Source of the DNA: Chondrosia reniformis
Lineage: Eukaryota > Porifera > Demospongiae > Chondrillida > Chondrillidae
DNA: 64,000 nt
Assembly (NCBI GenBank): GCA_947172415.1
Contig: OX359197.1
Coordinates: 4,837,673-4,901,672, forward strand
Direction of reading: 5' to 3'
Below the pieces are notes generated by a model. It was not told where the DNA came from, made no database searches, and worked only from the letters and a program-made list of their open reading frames with translations. This document shows, piece after piece, positions 9,701-20,382 of this stretch (its first letter is position 1; each line of letters starts with the position of its first letter). A program made the translations under genes and the position numbers.

Positions 9701-12700
9701 ATAAATATTCCATATCAGTTATAAATTAACCCATGTGTATATTTCCCAATTACGTATAATTAGTAAATAATGGATTTAAATAAAAAAGTATTTCGAGTTT
9801 AAAAAACTCATGGGGCACCTGGCGCCCCCAAACTCAAACTACTTGCTGGTTCTTAGATATGTACGTACAGTTATTCCAATTCTTGTCATCGCTTGAATGC
9901 CGTCCAACAGAAAACCTTTTTGTGCAAGCTTTACGTTAGTAAAGGTGGTTTCTAAATCCTTTTCGTTGGTTCAATGTTTGATGCAATAAAAGCTAATTTT
10001 AAGCTAGAAAATGAAAGCCGGCTGAGCTTCTGCCATTTTGTTGACAGATATACCAGATATGTGTGGAAATGCTTGCGAGACAAAATCTTTGCCAATTGCC
10101 AGTTGAACTAAAATTTCACATTATTATTATCACGAATGGGGTGCTTGGTTACGTATATAGCCAGTATATTAAGATACGTATGCAGAGATTGGAAATGTTC
10201 ACAAAATAAATGTTCATGAATGTGACGTCATTCGCAAAATTCGTGAAAATTTCCATGCATACAGTAAATAAAAATACGTACAAGGAGCGTCCACCATTTT
10301 GTTGACAGATATAAATATACAAGGTAACAAACAGGAAGCCATAATTTAATATACGTAGGGGCACCTTTGTCGCAATCTTCCTAGAACAGGGGTGAACAGT
10401 TTACAATCTCGGTGATGTAAGTTGTTATTATAAAGTCCACAGATTAAACACAGATACCACTAGTGAACACCAGTTCTAAAACTACACTCACAATATACAT
10501 CTTTTTGCTTACCACTTCTTCTCTATGTCCCTCTAACGATAGAATTTCCCCCCCTGAGGTCATGTCCCAGCCCTTCACTACACCATCTCCACCTCCACTG
10601 AACAGCTTTTCTCCGAAGAATAGGCAACAGAATACAGCTGCAACAAATGATACATTCAAAAAGCAATCACATTAATTGAATATTGCATAACCACCAGCAT
10701 AACCAGAGTTAACTTTCCTTTATAAACTTTTCTAATTTTCCTTCTTAAAATTTACTTTTAATACGTATGTGTATCACCATGTTCCTAGCTCCTGAACTAG
10801 CACCAGGTACATTAGTATCTACACAAATCAGGGTTCCCAGGAAGGCTAAAGGTATGTCCGTACCTACCATGTACTACTGACAAATTTTAACTGCTGACTC
10901 TTAGGATTAAGGAAGACTATAAATATATATGTATGTATACTTCATATAAGTTCTATGTGAGCAGGTTATCAGCACATTACAAGTTATATATCTACACTGC
11001 TCAAAGAAGGATGACTATCCAGCCATCATGTAAATCCTCCCCCACAGACCATTTAACTTGTAATATATGTATGTACGAATGTATGTATGTAAATATTTAG
11101 ATCTACGTATGTATGTACGTAAATTTAAAAAGGTTTGTTTCACCTTCTGTATGGCCTTGAAGTGTATATTTGCACAAACCAACATGAATGTTCCAGACTC
11201 TCAGTGTGTGATCCCATGACCCTGTGGCTGCTAGGCAACCTTTCAAGGCAATGCACTGTAGTAAAACACAACTAGGAAGGTAAACAAAAAGAATAAAATG
11301 TAATGTTTGGAGACATGCAGTATACGTATGTACCTTGGCCTCTTCAACATGTCCTATTAAAGTGTGCATTAGTAATCCTTTTCTGACATCCCATACACGA
11401 ACTGAACTATACATACATATGTAGAATGATGTAACATTATCTTTTCTTAATCATGCCATCCTTACAATCAAGTAACTGTCACCACATAACTTTAATATCA
11501 TAGCAATAATATATTGTGTCCCTGTATTACCGTATAGCGGGAAAATTTCATGGAAGAAAATGTTGCAATTTCGTGCAAAATCAAACATTTTGTGGTTTTA
11601 ACTTCATGATTAGAAGCATTTTGCAATTTCTATACTGCATATTGCTTACCTCGTGCAGCGAAAATTTCGCAAACTTGGTCAAATCGCAAAAATCGCAAAC
11701 ACTAAACCTCGCAAAATTTTCCTGCTATACGGTATTCCCTCTTTTAAGATACGTACATATAATTGAAATTTCTGATACCTTAGTTATTGTGAAATCATTA
11801 TACTGTATGCATATTTATACAATAAACAGTAACATACTTACAGGTCAAGTGCAGCTGTCACAAGTGTCCTCCCATCAAACTCCAACACCTCAATTGAGCT
11901 TACATGACCACTAAGTGACCTACATGTATGTACGTACATACGCAGTACAAAGACTGAAAAATCTTATACGCATACGTACGTAGCTACTTGATGATAAAGG
12001 ATCTTAAGGTACGTACGTAGACATTGAGACAGGCATAGTAAACATTGAAAATACTATATACGTATGCAAGTACATACTGTATGTATGTAAGTACGGTACC
12101 AGTCAATATCAGTACATACACAAAATGATATTACCTTAGAAATAATCCAGTGTTAGCCTCATATACATGTATCATAGTGTCAGCAGAAGCAGCAATTAAT
12201 ATATTTTCCTACAAAATGCAAGCTGAATTGCTTATGTACAGTTGAATTATGTATGTATTTGGAAAACTGTACATACAAGCTTACCTTCAGAGCTATGGCT
12301 GTAATTGCATCTGATGCATTTTCCAATGTGTAGTATCCACATCCACTCTGTGCGTGCCACACTCTTACTGTGTTGTCACTGGAACCAGAGGCCACCAAAT
12401 TACCTAACAAAGATAGGACTGCTTGATAATAACGTGCCCATAAAATGGATTAAAAGTCACATCATCATTGCTGGGTATAGACATTGTTTTCTGGATTAGG
12501 GTGAGGGGCAGGTCAATTTTTAATTGAGATGAGAAGCATTTTACATAAGTATCATATTTGGATGTTTACATGCTGCAGTATTGGTATATTATTACTATTA
12601 TTAATATCATTATTATTATTATTAAAGTGCCCATGCATGTACATACGTACATTAAGGTGTAGATAAATGCCAACCAGTTCTGGTTAAGGGGCACAGGGCT

Positions 12701-14299
12701 ATACCTGGACACGTATAAACCATCACTACTTAAGGCTACCAGGCCATTCGCCCAGGTACATAGCCTGACTGCCTGGACGCATTAAGCCCTCACCACTTAA
12801 GGCTACCAGGGTATATGTACGTAGGTTAGTGCTGAGCATATTACATAACATATGTTATAATAATATGGCTGTCTGTTATATATAAGTATTGCTGAAACTT
12901 GTAAGATACCTACGTAGGTAACTTACAAGTTACAACAATACTTATAACAGATATACATATGTATTTACTATGTACGTACGTATAATCAGATTTACAAAGT
13001 ACATATAAAACTTTAGGCTCTTACCATCACATGCCATTGCTGTCACTGGCTTCTTGTGTCCCCTCAACAGAGGAACTACAGTATACACGCCTTTGGTCCA
13101 ATTGTAGTGTAACCTCTTGCCTTTCAAATATGCCTTCTTCCAATGGCATGTATTTGGAAGAAAGCTGAGAGGAGGAAACTTTACTGAGTCCTTTACTGAA
13201 GGAGAAGATGGCCGCTGTTGTGTGGGCTCATCTGAAGGGTCGGGAAGGTCTTCGTATTTTACCATATTTTTCTGTAAACACAATCTGTGCCTGAAATCAG
13301 AACAAGTGTACATACGTAAGTAACAAGAAGACAAAGATTCCCAGGGTCACTGATGAAGTGTAGAATTCCCAGAAACAGTTGTCTGGCCCAGTGGATAAGA
13401 AGGAAAAATCTTGTATCCCCATTCAAAGTTCTCACCATGTTTGATTCCCTATAGGCCTTATACTCTAAAGTAGATGTAGCATGTAAGAAAAATGGTGTAT
13501 TTGATTTTTCATGGGTAACAACTTTGTCACATATAAACAAACATTATATACGTACATATTATCTGCATAATCTTATAGTTATGAATACATGAGTACTATA
13601 GATTAACTGTATAATGGTTAACCAGAATTTGTAATATTTTGTATACAACAAATACACATACGTACGTACATTAACACATATACTACACAAGCCAACATAG
13701 GTACAACGCTGCACAGATTATTATTATTATTATAGTAGTTCTGTAATTGCCATAAACAGTAGCATTGTCCGATACCTAAGTACTTCTAAAACATGCATGC
13801 CAATCCACCTTATCATGTTGCACTGACCATAGTGAATCTTTGTTGCTCAGAACATTCCACCTTCTACTGCATTGTGCTGCACTGCAAAGTGATTTGGCAT
13901 CCAAATGCTGCAGGATTTTCTCTACTAGTTCATCAGGAAGATTGCCAATTATGTCAAAAGACAAGAAATCTTTTAGCTTACTGTAAATTTTTCGCAGCTG
14001 GGATACCTACAAGGTTAACAAAAGGCACAAAATACATTAACATTTTTCATTGATGAGTTATGCCTCTCTCAATGAATGGTGAGGTTGACTGATTTGTTCA
14101 ATTTTGTTCATTGAAGTGAGTATATGTAGGTACGTAGTACTATTGTTTTGTTTAAGGATCCCTCTTTCCACCAAACCAACTATCTTACCTCCGTTTTCTC
14201 TAATAGAGCCCACAGAACGTCATATTGCTGTTGTGGAGCAAGATCGGGAAACTTGCTGAAGAATCCTGGAAAATCTCTTAGAACTGTTGCCGTTTGCAT
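3749..14299 (-). CDS. F-box / WD40-repeat protein (SCF ubiquitin ligase substrate receptor), 12 exons
   Basis: Exons (coding order): 14189-14299, 13828-14006, 13025-13290, 12285-12403, 12135-12208, 11842-11919, 11334-11406, 11144-11255, 10513-10637, 9510-9585, 6895-7010, 3749-3874. All introns are GT-AG and phases are continuous, giving 484 residues. The F-box is at about 58-100 (NLPDELVEKILQHLDAKSL, then CSRRWNVLSNKDSLWHRL). A linker leads to seven WD blades from about residue 175 (GHKKPVTAMACDG, ASGSSDNTVRVW, TGSWDHTLRVW, SGGGDGVVKGWD, SGSADSTIRIWN, SGGDLRKLIVWD). The tail reads LIHMMWVD and RIITASPDAPG, typical of F-box/WD proteins. Family role: binds Skp1 through the F-box and presents substrates on the propeller. 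Introns 10 and 11 are swollen by transposons; the last exon lies 3 kb beyond exon 11. I cannot name the orthologue or its substrate. Confidence 0.93.
4078..4120 (-). repeat. Penelope-type terminus fragment with hammerhead-like core
   Basis: On the minus strand the stretch reads CTGATGAAGACC, a TACG loop, then GGTTGAAACG. It is the same motif as in the termini of the Penelope-like element at 7319-9439. The surrounding sequence is not otherwise recognisable. Confidence 0.4.
4402..4490 (-). repeat. GGCGCC-hairpin repeat, right-end fragment
   Basis: GGGGCGCC and GGCGCCCC flank a short loop. The following ATTGTTTTCAGAAATTATG and GGCTTCCTGTTCGTA are the reverse complement of the right end of the copy at 1938-2315. 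It lies in intron 11 of the F-box/WD gene. Confidence 0.65.
4985..5115 (+). pseudogene. Small retroelement-derived fragment
   Basis: A GC-rich island in intron 11 of the F-box/WD gene contains AAGATCATCCTTTCG and CTATGACAA. Both also occur, inverted, at the end of the retroelement relic near 24.88-24.91 kb. Short open stretches exist but are not convincing as host exons. Function is not assignable. Confidence 0.35.
5453..6466. mobile_element. Large near-perfect palindrome (two about 490-bp arms, 33-bp spacer)
   Basis: The left arm, about 5453-5943, is repeated as its reverse complement at about 5977-6466. The spacer is 5944-5976. Both arms encode the same short frames on opposite strands, and I saw only one clear mismatch (near 5661 versus 6260). 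Both ends abut AT microsatellite. There is no transposase. It lies in intron 11 of the F-box/WD gene. It is probably a foldback transposon or a recent inverted duplication. Confidence 0.85.
6488..6795 (-). repeat. GGCGCC-hairpin repeat copy
   Basis: This is the reverse-complement copy of the family at 1938-2315. It has the GTCAAAAAATGG end, the CTAGCTTAAAATTAGC body and the AGTAGTTCGAGTTTA / GGGGCGCC hairpin at about 6717-6783. It directly abuts the large palindrome and ends about 100 bp short of exon 11 of the F-box/WD gene. Confidence 0.7.
7456..7827 (-). pseudogene. GIY-YIG endonuclease C-terminal part (inverted terminal copy of the Penelope-like element)
   Basis: On the minus strand this reads VYIGETGRTLKVRLAEHKRA, then DVNNGIAVHSLKTGHSI and further to a stop. 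It begins within the GIY-YIG motif because the copy is truncated at about 7818; the first residues of the open frame come from the joined sequence. It holds only one copy of the 34-bp unit that is triplicated in the forward copy, and lacks the 1-nt deletion found there. It therefore preserves a more intact version of this region. Confidence 0.8.
7863..8690 (+). pseudogene. Penelope-like reverse transcriptase domain, 5'-truncated
   Basis: The open frame carries RT motif A (SFDVKSLFTKVPI), motif B (KKGAAMGSPLSPVVANIFM) and motif C (LRYVDDTFVIW), then a thumb-like region (FLDVQVKKCMGS, VYRKPTHTDRYLHF). No ATG start is present because the N-terminal several hundred residues are missing at the inverted junction. 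A frameshift near 8675-8690 ends it just before the linker to the endonuclease. Conserved catalytic Asp residues are intact but the copy is dead as it stands. Confidence 0.88.
8705..9269 (+). pseudogene. GIY-YIG endonuclease region of the Penelope-like element, frameshifted
   Basis: GVVYLIPCSECSAVYIGETG is the GIY-YIG core. A 1-nt loss near 8877 (GGAGGACCC against GGAAGGACCC in the inverted copy) shifts the frame. A 34-bp unit (ATTACAGACAGGGAAACCCA...) then occurs three times in tandem at 8999-9100; two extra copies add 68 nt and shift it again. The C-terminal part after the repeats is open to 9269. Confidence 0.82.
8999..9100 (+). repeat. 34-bp tandem repeat, three copies
   Basis: Three near-identical 34-bp units begin ATTACAGACAGGG and end GGCAAAGGAGAA, within the GIY-YIG region of the Penelope-like element. 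The inverted terminal copy (minus strand, about 7627-7663) has one unit. Confidence 0.9.
9560..9629. repeat. 35-bp tandem duplication covering the 3' splice site of F-box/WD exon 10
   Basis: ATGTCATCATTCACTTGTAA plus the following AGTACTATATAAA occurs twice with period 35 (9560-9594 and 9595-9629). On the minus strand each copy contains a TATAG acceptor and the first codons of exon 10. Use of the outer copy would add 35 nt and shift the frame. Confidence 0.8.
9780..10050 (+). repeat. GGCGCC-hairpin repeat copy
   Basis: A diverged forward copy in intron 9 of the F-box/WD gene: TTCGAGTTTAAAAAACTC, GGCGCC hairpin, CAAGCTTTACGTTAG, and TTTTAAGCTAGAAAATG, ending near TTTGTTGACAGATAT. Confidence 0.65.
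10283..10380 (+). repeat. GGCGCC-hairpin repeat, right-end fragment
   Basis: CCACCATTTTGTTGACAGAT, AACAGGAAGCCATA and a decayed GGGGCACC hairpin match the right end of the copy at 1938-2315. Confidence 0.55.
11529..11733. mobile_element. 205-bp MITE, ends ACCGTATAGC(G)GGAAAATTT
   Basis: The left end ACCGTATAGCGGGAAAATTT pairs with the right end AAATTTTCCTGCTATACGGT. The element is flanked by ATT on both sides (11526-11528, 11734-11736), a likely 3-bp target duplication. It lies in intron 6 of the F-box/WD gene. A related single end occurs near 52737. Confidence 0.75.
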
Positions 14300-14527
14300 A
14301 CAGACGTCTACGCGGAGTTGTAATAGTTCTAACTTATAGGTTTAGAATATGAATATTCTTAAATTGTCTCAGTCGTTAAAGGAAATCTCTACATCCACGG
14401 CACTACCCCGAACGGATCCGCGACTCCGAAATACAACACCTTTAAACCGCCATTTTGCAAGCGATTGCGTAATCTGTATGTACTTGTATAATAGATAATA
14501 GAAAATGTAGAAATTATATAAATTGAA

Positions 14528-17500
14528 CTAGTAAACACTTCGATCAGAGTTTTCAATGGAGTTTTTCAAAAAGTATATTTCCTTATAAATAGACTTCAAT
14601 ACATGAATCCTGTTCATGTCCAGCAGCATTCCAACATAAATGACCATCATTCCTATACCAGTGCCCATGGCAAGGAACAGAGCAAATGGCAGAATGGAGA
14701 AACTAGAGAAGGAAGAAAAATGTTAGTAAAGGCTATACTGCTAATATATAAATGTGAGCAGTAGTTGCTTAGTTACTGTCATTACCAGTCACTTACGTAG
14801 GTAGACCTGAAATTAATGAAATTCATCACCAAAATTTTAAATAATCCATTTTGCACATACAGGTGTACTAATATAGCTTACAAATATTATAGACATTAAT
14901 AGATACACATACTATAAACATTAATAGATACACATACTATAAACATTAATAGATACACATACTATAAACATTAATAGATACACATACTATAAACATTAAT
15001 AGATACACATACTATAAACATTAATAGATACACACAGTATCATAGTCATACTATAAACAGTAACAATACATACACACTGCAAATGGTTCAAGTTCAATTA
15101 CCAAAAACTCACTCAATGAAAAGTGTTGAGAGAAGCAAAGCTACAAACATCATCCAAATAGTGTAGGCCCTGGCAGAAGTCTTTATCAAAGGGGGACATC
15201 CTATGGTGGCTTGCAGTTTTGTAATGTCATCGCAAAGGGTTGAAAGGTGTTTGTAGTACAACCTATTTCTTTCAGAATTCACGTCTTCACCTAAGAACAA
15301 GTTGTGGTATACGAAAGAAGATAAATGCAACATACAGTACCAAATTAAAACTTATGTGGTTAGAATTTTGTGATAAACAACCAACAATTAATCACTGTAA
15401 AGCATCATCATGAGAAAGTAAAATAAATGAACCATTAAAGAGCTGATTTATGACATTCAGACACTAAGCTACAAATTCCACGGCAATACATTAATCATGT
15501 TTCCATCTTATATAAGTTTCACAAACAATTTTTTATTCAAATTAGAGGTAATTCTAGTTAGAACAAGCTACATATCTATCAATAACACAGCCTGCTCCCA
15601 TATATGGGAGGGCACCCTTAACAAATCATTCATTGGCTTGTTTCTTGATAATCAGACGTTTCGACCCTGGAGGTCTTCTCAATCACCGAAGAAGACCCCC
15701 AGGGTCGAAACATCAGATTCTCAAGAAAGAAACTGCATCTCTAGACTCTCAAAAGACTAGAGATTAACCATCTCAAAAATACTGTACACTTTTTAGCACA
15801 CCTTTATCTTTAAATACCTTTCTTACCTAAAAATAATTTTCTAACAGATGTCTCTGTGGCAGCTTCACTGCTTCTAGGACTCAATTCAAAGGTTGCCTCG
15901 AGTCCTTCATGATCTGACCAGTTGAAGTCCTGTCCAGGGATTTTCCCACTGAGCGCAAAACTCTTCTTACACAGGATCAGTTTGGACTTTGCACTTCCAT
16001 TGTCTGTATAAAAGATGTAGTCAATACGCTTCTGTCTTCTGCCTTTCACTGTGAAGACATTATCTGGTAAATTGCAAGTGATCCTTCTATCATTCTGAAA
16101 TGTATCCTTAAACTGGTACACATCAGTCAACAAGGAGTACGGCACTTCACTGTCCTCTGCATTCAAATCTCCACATAAAATTATTGGTTCACTGCTAGAG
16201 GTTTCAGAGATGAATTGAAATGCCTCAAAGAGTTGGACTGAGTGATGGACACTGCATACTTCAGTCTACAAGTAAGTTAACATTAATAAGTACAACCAAC
16301 TGGCTATATGATACAATACAAAGTACAGTGGTCATGAACATATATACAGAGAAATTTGTTAATTTGAATCTAATGCCACATTCAAAAATACTCATTTTTA
16401 TTGCTTTGTAATTGGTAAAATCTGTCCAAAATAGCTCTGAATGAGCAAGCTTTCAGTAATACACACATAATTACACATTTTGTCAGATTAAAATAAGAAT
16501 TCTGAATAAACATAACCTGGTATAGTCGCTGCTTAAACTGTTAATGCTAAAAATAAACATAAAATATATCCACTATCATAAAAAATCTATTGTGAATTAT
16601 ATATAGGTAAACATTTAATAGTAGGTACATATGCTTCCATTATACAATCAATTAGCTCACAATATACTGGTTATCAGTTTTATCCTTTGTACACAACAAT
16701 ATCGACACAGGTATACATTAACACCTACATTATATATTACACAATACAACACTTGCAAAAATAAAGCTGTATAGAATGTGGTATACATAGGATTTGGTAT
16801 TGCCACATATACATCATACATAATAATTTATCTGTTGTTCTCATTCCTATTTCACACAATTAACATCTACTTTTAGTTCACTGCAGTAAACCCTACGTAC
16901 GTACATGAGTGTTGTATATGGTCACACAGCCAGTGGGAAGCTGCAGTCTGAGACTCATAATCCCCTTTCCAGCAAAGAGCTCTCCCTGACCGGGATAGCC
17001 TCTGTTAAAACTCTCAAACACTCCAGTGCGCGTTTTGAAAGGGAGGGATCTGGCAGACACTATGGGATATCTTGAGTATATACACAATCCACTACCCACC
17101 ACACCACTACCAGGAGGAGGAAGAGCATGCAGGCCAAAGGGAAATGAGAAGAGAAAAAAAGGGGAAAAAGGGAAAAAGAGGGACAAGAGAGAAAAGGGAA
17201 AAAGGACAATAGGGAAAAGAGAAAAAGAGGAAAAAATAGTAAATATATATGCAATTAGACACTTACACAATACCTTTCCTATTTCTCTATAAAGCTTTAC
17301 CTGTAAAAGTATATGTGAAACGGTAGCTCTGACTCGACGACTGAAGCTACGAACTCGTAGTCACCTTTATACCAAACCTATACCATGCAAATTATATTAA
17401 TAATAAAACTAAAATGAACACAGAAAATATATAAACTCGTAGGTTCCTTCACCTCTTGAAATGCTACGATGTCATACTTTTGTCTCTTAATCTCTTTGGC

Positions 17501-17669
17501 GATGCTCTCAAATCTTTCTGCTATTTTCTTAGATACATAATGAACACCCCTATAAGTAAAATATGGACTTTAATATCAGTCTTTCATCTCAGAGCGGTAC
17601 TTGTTAAAAAACAGCTATAACCTACCAACAATTCAAAGTTAAAATTCTAAATCTTGTAACGTCGGCCAT
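14528..17669 (-). CDS. SMPD2: Neutral sphingomyelinase (SMPD2-type), 7 exons
   Basis: Exons (coding order): 17626-17669, 17453-17549, 17301-17377, 16905-17106, 15827-16265, 15113-15290, 14528-14702. Phases are continuous, giving 403 residues (human SMPD2 is 423). It belongs to the Mg-dependent endonuclease/exonuclease/phosphatase fold that cleaves sphingomyelin to ceramide and phosphocholine. Visible motifs: LTLNCWGVHYV at the start, AFQE with the metal-binding Glu at 47, SGVVGSGLCIYS, YNTH at 137-140, GDLN at 172-175 and the catalytic SDHE at 257-260. Two C-terminal membrane helices follow (about 328-346 and 348-373), as in the family. The start codon is 81 bp from the divergent GST start, suggesting a shared promoter. 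Intron 3 holds a long polypyrimidine tract, intron 5 a Penelope terminus, intron 6 a 25-bp tandem repeat. Confidence 0.95.
14893..15040. repeat. 25-bp tandem repeat, about six copies
   Basis: The unit ACATTAATAGATACACATAC plus TATAA is repeated almost without change in intron 6 of SMPD2. The last copy diverges. Confidence 0.9.
15634..15785. repeat. Penelope-type inverted termini without coding region
   Basis: ACGTTTCGACCCTGGAGGTC and GACCCCCAGGGTCGAAACA form a palindrome with matching outer sequence (TTTCTTGATAATCAG against CAGATTCTCAAGAAAG), then a decayed outer end (CTCAAAAGACTAGAG, ACCATCTCAAA). Intron 5 of SMPD2. Confidence 0.6.
17145..17240. repeat. Homopurine/homopyrimidine tract
   Basis: Nearly 95 bp is A/G-only on the plus strand (AAAAAGGGGAAAAAGGGAAA...). 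For the minus-strand SMPD2 transcript it is a very long pyrimidine tract in intron 3, shortly before the exon 4 acceptor. Confidence 0.85.
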
Positions 17670-17750
17670 TTTATTTAGGTGACCTCTACAAAAATTGAGC
17701 AATCGTATACAGGTATTACGACATTCAGGGAGGCGCTTACCAGAAAGGTC
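17670..17750. promoter_or_regulatory. Bidirectional promoter interval SMPD2 / GST
   Basis: Only 81 bp separate the divergent start codons of SMPD2 (minus) and the first GST (plus). No TATA box is obvious. That it acts as a shared promoter is an inference from spacing. Confidence 0.55.
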
Positions 17751-19827
17751 ATGGCGCTGAAGGTGTTTTTCGATTCCTTTTCCCAGCCTAGTAGAGCAGT
17801 GTTGCTTCTAATGCACGCAAACAAGATAGTCTATGAAAAGTGTGTTATTAATATAGCTAAAGGTAAGGATATTCTGTAGGGCGCTGTTCGCTCATTAGCT
17901 AGGTTTCCCCAAGAACTTTAAAACTGTCTCCTTTTCATTTTTCTGAATGATATGATAATGAATTTATTTGTACAGTCATCCACGCCTATACTCCTTAAAG
18001 ATATTCTTTGCCGCATCGGATCATATAATCTACAGTCCTAATAGGTCTATTACTTGTAGACACACCCATCCTTTCTTCTATCTGCAGTCATATGCTGCAA
18101 TACAAGATCAATGGTATTAGTATTTAAGTGTAGTCCTTCCTTGTCATTTACTTATTTTCTTTAATTCAATATTTAATGGATTTTCATTAGTACTAAAATA
18201 GAGGAGTACAATGAAAAACGATAAGGGAAATGTAGAGGAAGATTTATTTGATTCAAAGGATCCTCTTTTCTGAGTAATTTTTGTATTATATCTCTAGTCA
18301 ATTGCATATAGGAAGTTCTCACTAGGTCTAGTTCCCTACAGGCCTTATGGTGTATTAGATTATTCATGTATAGAGATTTTCTATCTTTAATTACCCAGTG
18401 CCTTCAATAACATGTTTCAATAAAGTTTCTTCGGTTATATGTACATGCAGGTGAACACCTTCAGAATGAAGATTTTGCCAAAGTTAGCCCCTCCAAAACA
18501 GTACCAGCCATTGATGATAATGGCTTTGCGTTATCAGAGAGTGCTGCAATCATGACATATTTGGTGGACAAATACAGCCTACCTGATCACTGGTACCCAC
18601 GGGACCCAAAGAGGAGGGCTAGAGTGGATGAGTACATGCACTGGCACCATGGTAACCTACGTTATGTTGCCAGATTGTTTTTCCCCAAGGTAACTGTATT
18701 AGTTAGTTTTTACATTCATTTCTTGATCTAATTAGACAATTCCCATCATTAAGTTTGGGCACTCCATTGTTGATGTAATTTCAAGAAGTGAAGTTGTGCA
18801 CTATTTAATAGAGGTGCTTTGAGCTTATGTAATCACAAAATAAGTGGGAGTGGTTTGATTATATTACTCTTTATAAAGGTACCTGTGCCAAGGAAATTAT
18901 TTTAGGTATTAATTGTTGTATTTTAGATTTACATGATTACTTCAAATGTATTTAAATGGAGATTATCTCTCAGACTTTCTCAGTATCTCTAGATGCAGTT
19001 GGTAAATTGTTTTGTTTTCAGATGTTTTGATCCTGTGGTACTTCTTTTGCCACTATCTAAATGCCTGACAACAAAAGAATTGCAGTACTTTTTGGGTCAG
19101 TTTTCCAGAACAGACATTGCAATCGGTAATCGGTAAAAAGGTTATCGCTGCACATGGTGACATCATTCTAGTGGGAAAGTTGGTTCAAATGGTATTTGCA
19201 TGCAAGTGCTAACTGATTACTGATTGCAATGTCTGGTCTGGAAAATCGACCCAAAAAGTACTGTACCAACTATATCTCTTGATTTTGAGATGGTTCCTCT
19301 TTAGGTTTTGAGAGCCTAGAGATGCAGTTTGTTTTCCTGAGAGTCAGTCCTTTCTACCCCATATCTCTAGATGTTCAAAAAGTCAAAAGATTACTGATAG
19401 ATAATTTTGACACAGTTAGAAGAAAGCCTTTATTTAAGCTTTAGTAGATACGTACCAGTACAACCTATTAAAATTTGTTGATATTTTTTTGTAGTATATT
19501 ATGCCAAAGATATCTGGCAAGTCTGGAAATGAAAGTCTCATTAAATTGTGCGAGTCTCAGTCTAAGAAAGCACTGAGTACTTTAGACTCCCACTACTTGA
19601 ACAACACAAAGTTCATTTCCAGTAATGAAATATCCATTGCTGACCTCCAAGCTATTTGTGAACTGACGCAATACTGGATGATTGGCGAACCAATGGAAAC
19701 TGGTTTTCCTAATATAGCAAGGTGGATGAAGGATTGCCAAGCAGAGCTGAAGCCCCACTTTGATGATGTACACAAATATGTGTACTTTGCTAGAGACAGT
19801 AACTTCTTCAATAGCTCAAAATTGTAA
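17751..19827 (+). CDS. GSTT1: Theta-class glutathione S-transferase, copy A, 3 exons
   Basis: Exons 17751-17862, 18451-18689, 19495-19827; phases 1 and 0; 227 residues. Role: conjugates glutathione to electrophiles in the cytosol. The N-terminal thioredoxin-like domain begins MALKVFFDSFSQPSRAV, with the theta-type catalytic Ser about position 11. KTVPAIDD and LSESAAIMTYL are the glutathione-binding signatures. The segment PDHWYPRDPKRRARVDEYMH matches vertebrate GSTT1 closely. The C-terminal helical domain has ISIADLQAICELTQYW. A polyadenylation signal AATAAA lies at 20033-20038. Intron 2 holds a foldback element (19083-19263) between old Penelope termini. Exon count, sizes and phases equal those of the second GST at 51536. 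Confidence 0.93.
18976..19060. repeat. Decayed Penelope-type terminus
   Basis: TATCTCTAGATGCAGTTGG then CAGATGTTTTGATCCTGTGG resemble the diverged left end of the Penelope termini. It lies in GST intron 2, next to the foldback element. Confidence 0.4.
19083..19263. mobile_element. 181-bp foldback MITE in GST intron 2
   Basis: The left arm starts CAGTACTTTTTGGGTC and continues CCAGAACAGACATTGCAATC. The right arm is its complement, ending GACCCAAAAAGTACTG. The inverted repeats are about 50 bp. Confidence 0.8.
19284..19438. repeat. Decayed miniature copy of Penelope-type termini
   Basis: GAGATGGTTCCTCTTTAGG, AGATGCAGTTTGTTTTCC, and later AGATGTTCAAAAAGTC and TTTTGACACAGTTAGAAGAA match the outer ends and 3' tail of the family (compare 53445-53604). 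No coding region lies between them. Confidence 0.45.
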
Positions 19828-20032
19828 GGAATTAAAGATACATACTATACACTGGTAAAACTAGCCACTTGTACTCTTAGATATTTGGAAGGAGATTAGA
19901 AATGATTTGGACCTTACGTTGTTATTCATTTTCTGTATAAAATTTATTTCATTGGTAAATGATTATATTGATGTTTACTAGTTAGACCTGTCTGTAGAAG
20001 AGAGACGAGCAGATAGCCCAGAGCTCTTAATT

Positions 20033-20038
20033 AATAAA
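20033..20038 (+). terminator. Polyadenylation signal for GST copy A
   Basis: AATAAA lies 206 bp downstream of the GST stop codon. The rest of 19828-20382 shows no gene. Confidence 0.5.
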
Positions 20039-20382
20039 TGACCTAAAAGGACCTGATTTATAATTGGGGGCGAGCCTAAGCGAGCCCCACACTTACGTGA
20101 AATACAGCGATCTTATCTGTTCATATATACCTATTATATATAATTTACATTAGATGACCATGTGATCTTTCTCATTCGAGTGCAATGTCTACAATATAAC
20201 TGCATGTGTTAACTGCACGAGACTGATGCAGAACTAGATTTATAGTTTGTATGCACATACAGACAATGATGCTTTACTACGCAAGTTCTAACAAGTATAG
20301 ATAATTTAGACCGTTTTAAGCACACATGATTTAAGTTAGTAGCATATTAACACAAAAACATTCAAAATACTAAAATCGATGA

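Noticed and set aside
11516-11914. 132-codon plus-strand frame
   Set aside because: It crosses a MITE and runs antisense through exon 6 of the F-box/WD gene.
16893-17270. Reading the polypyrimidine stretch as Phe/Leu/Ser-rich protein before SMPD2 exon 4
   Set aside because: A good acceptor at 17107-17108 restores the conserved SGVVGSGLC join; the stretch is intron.
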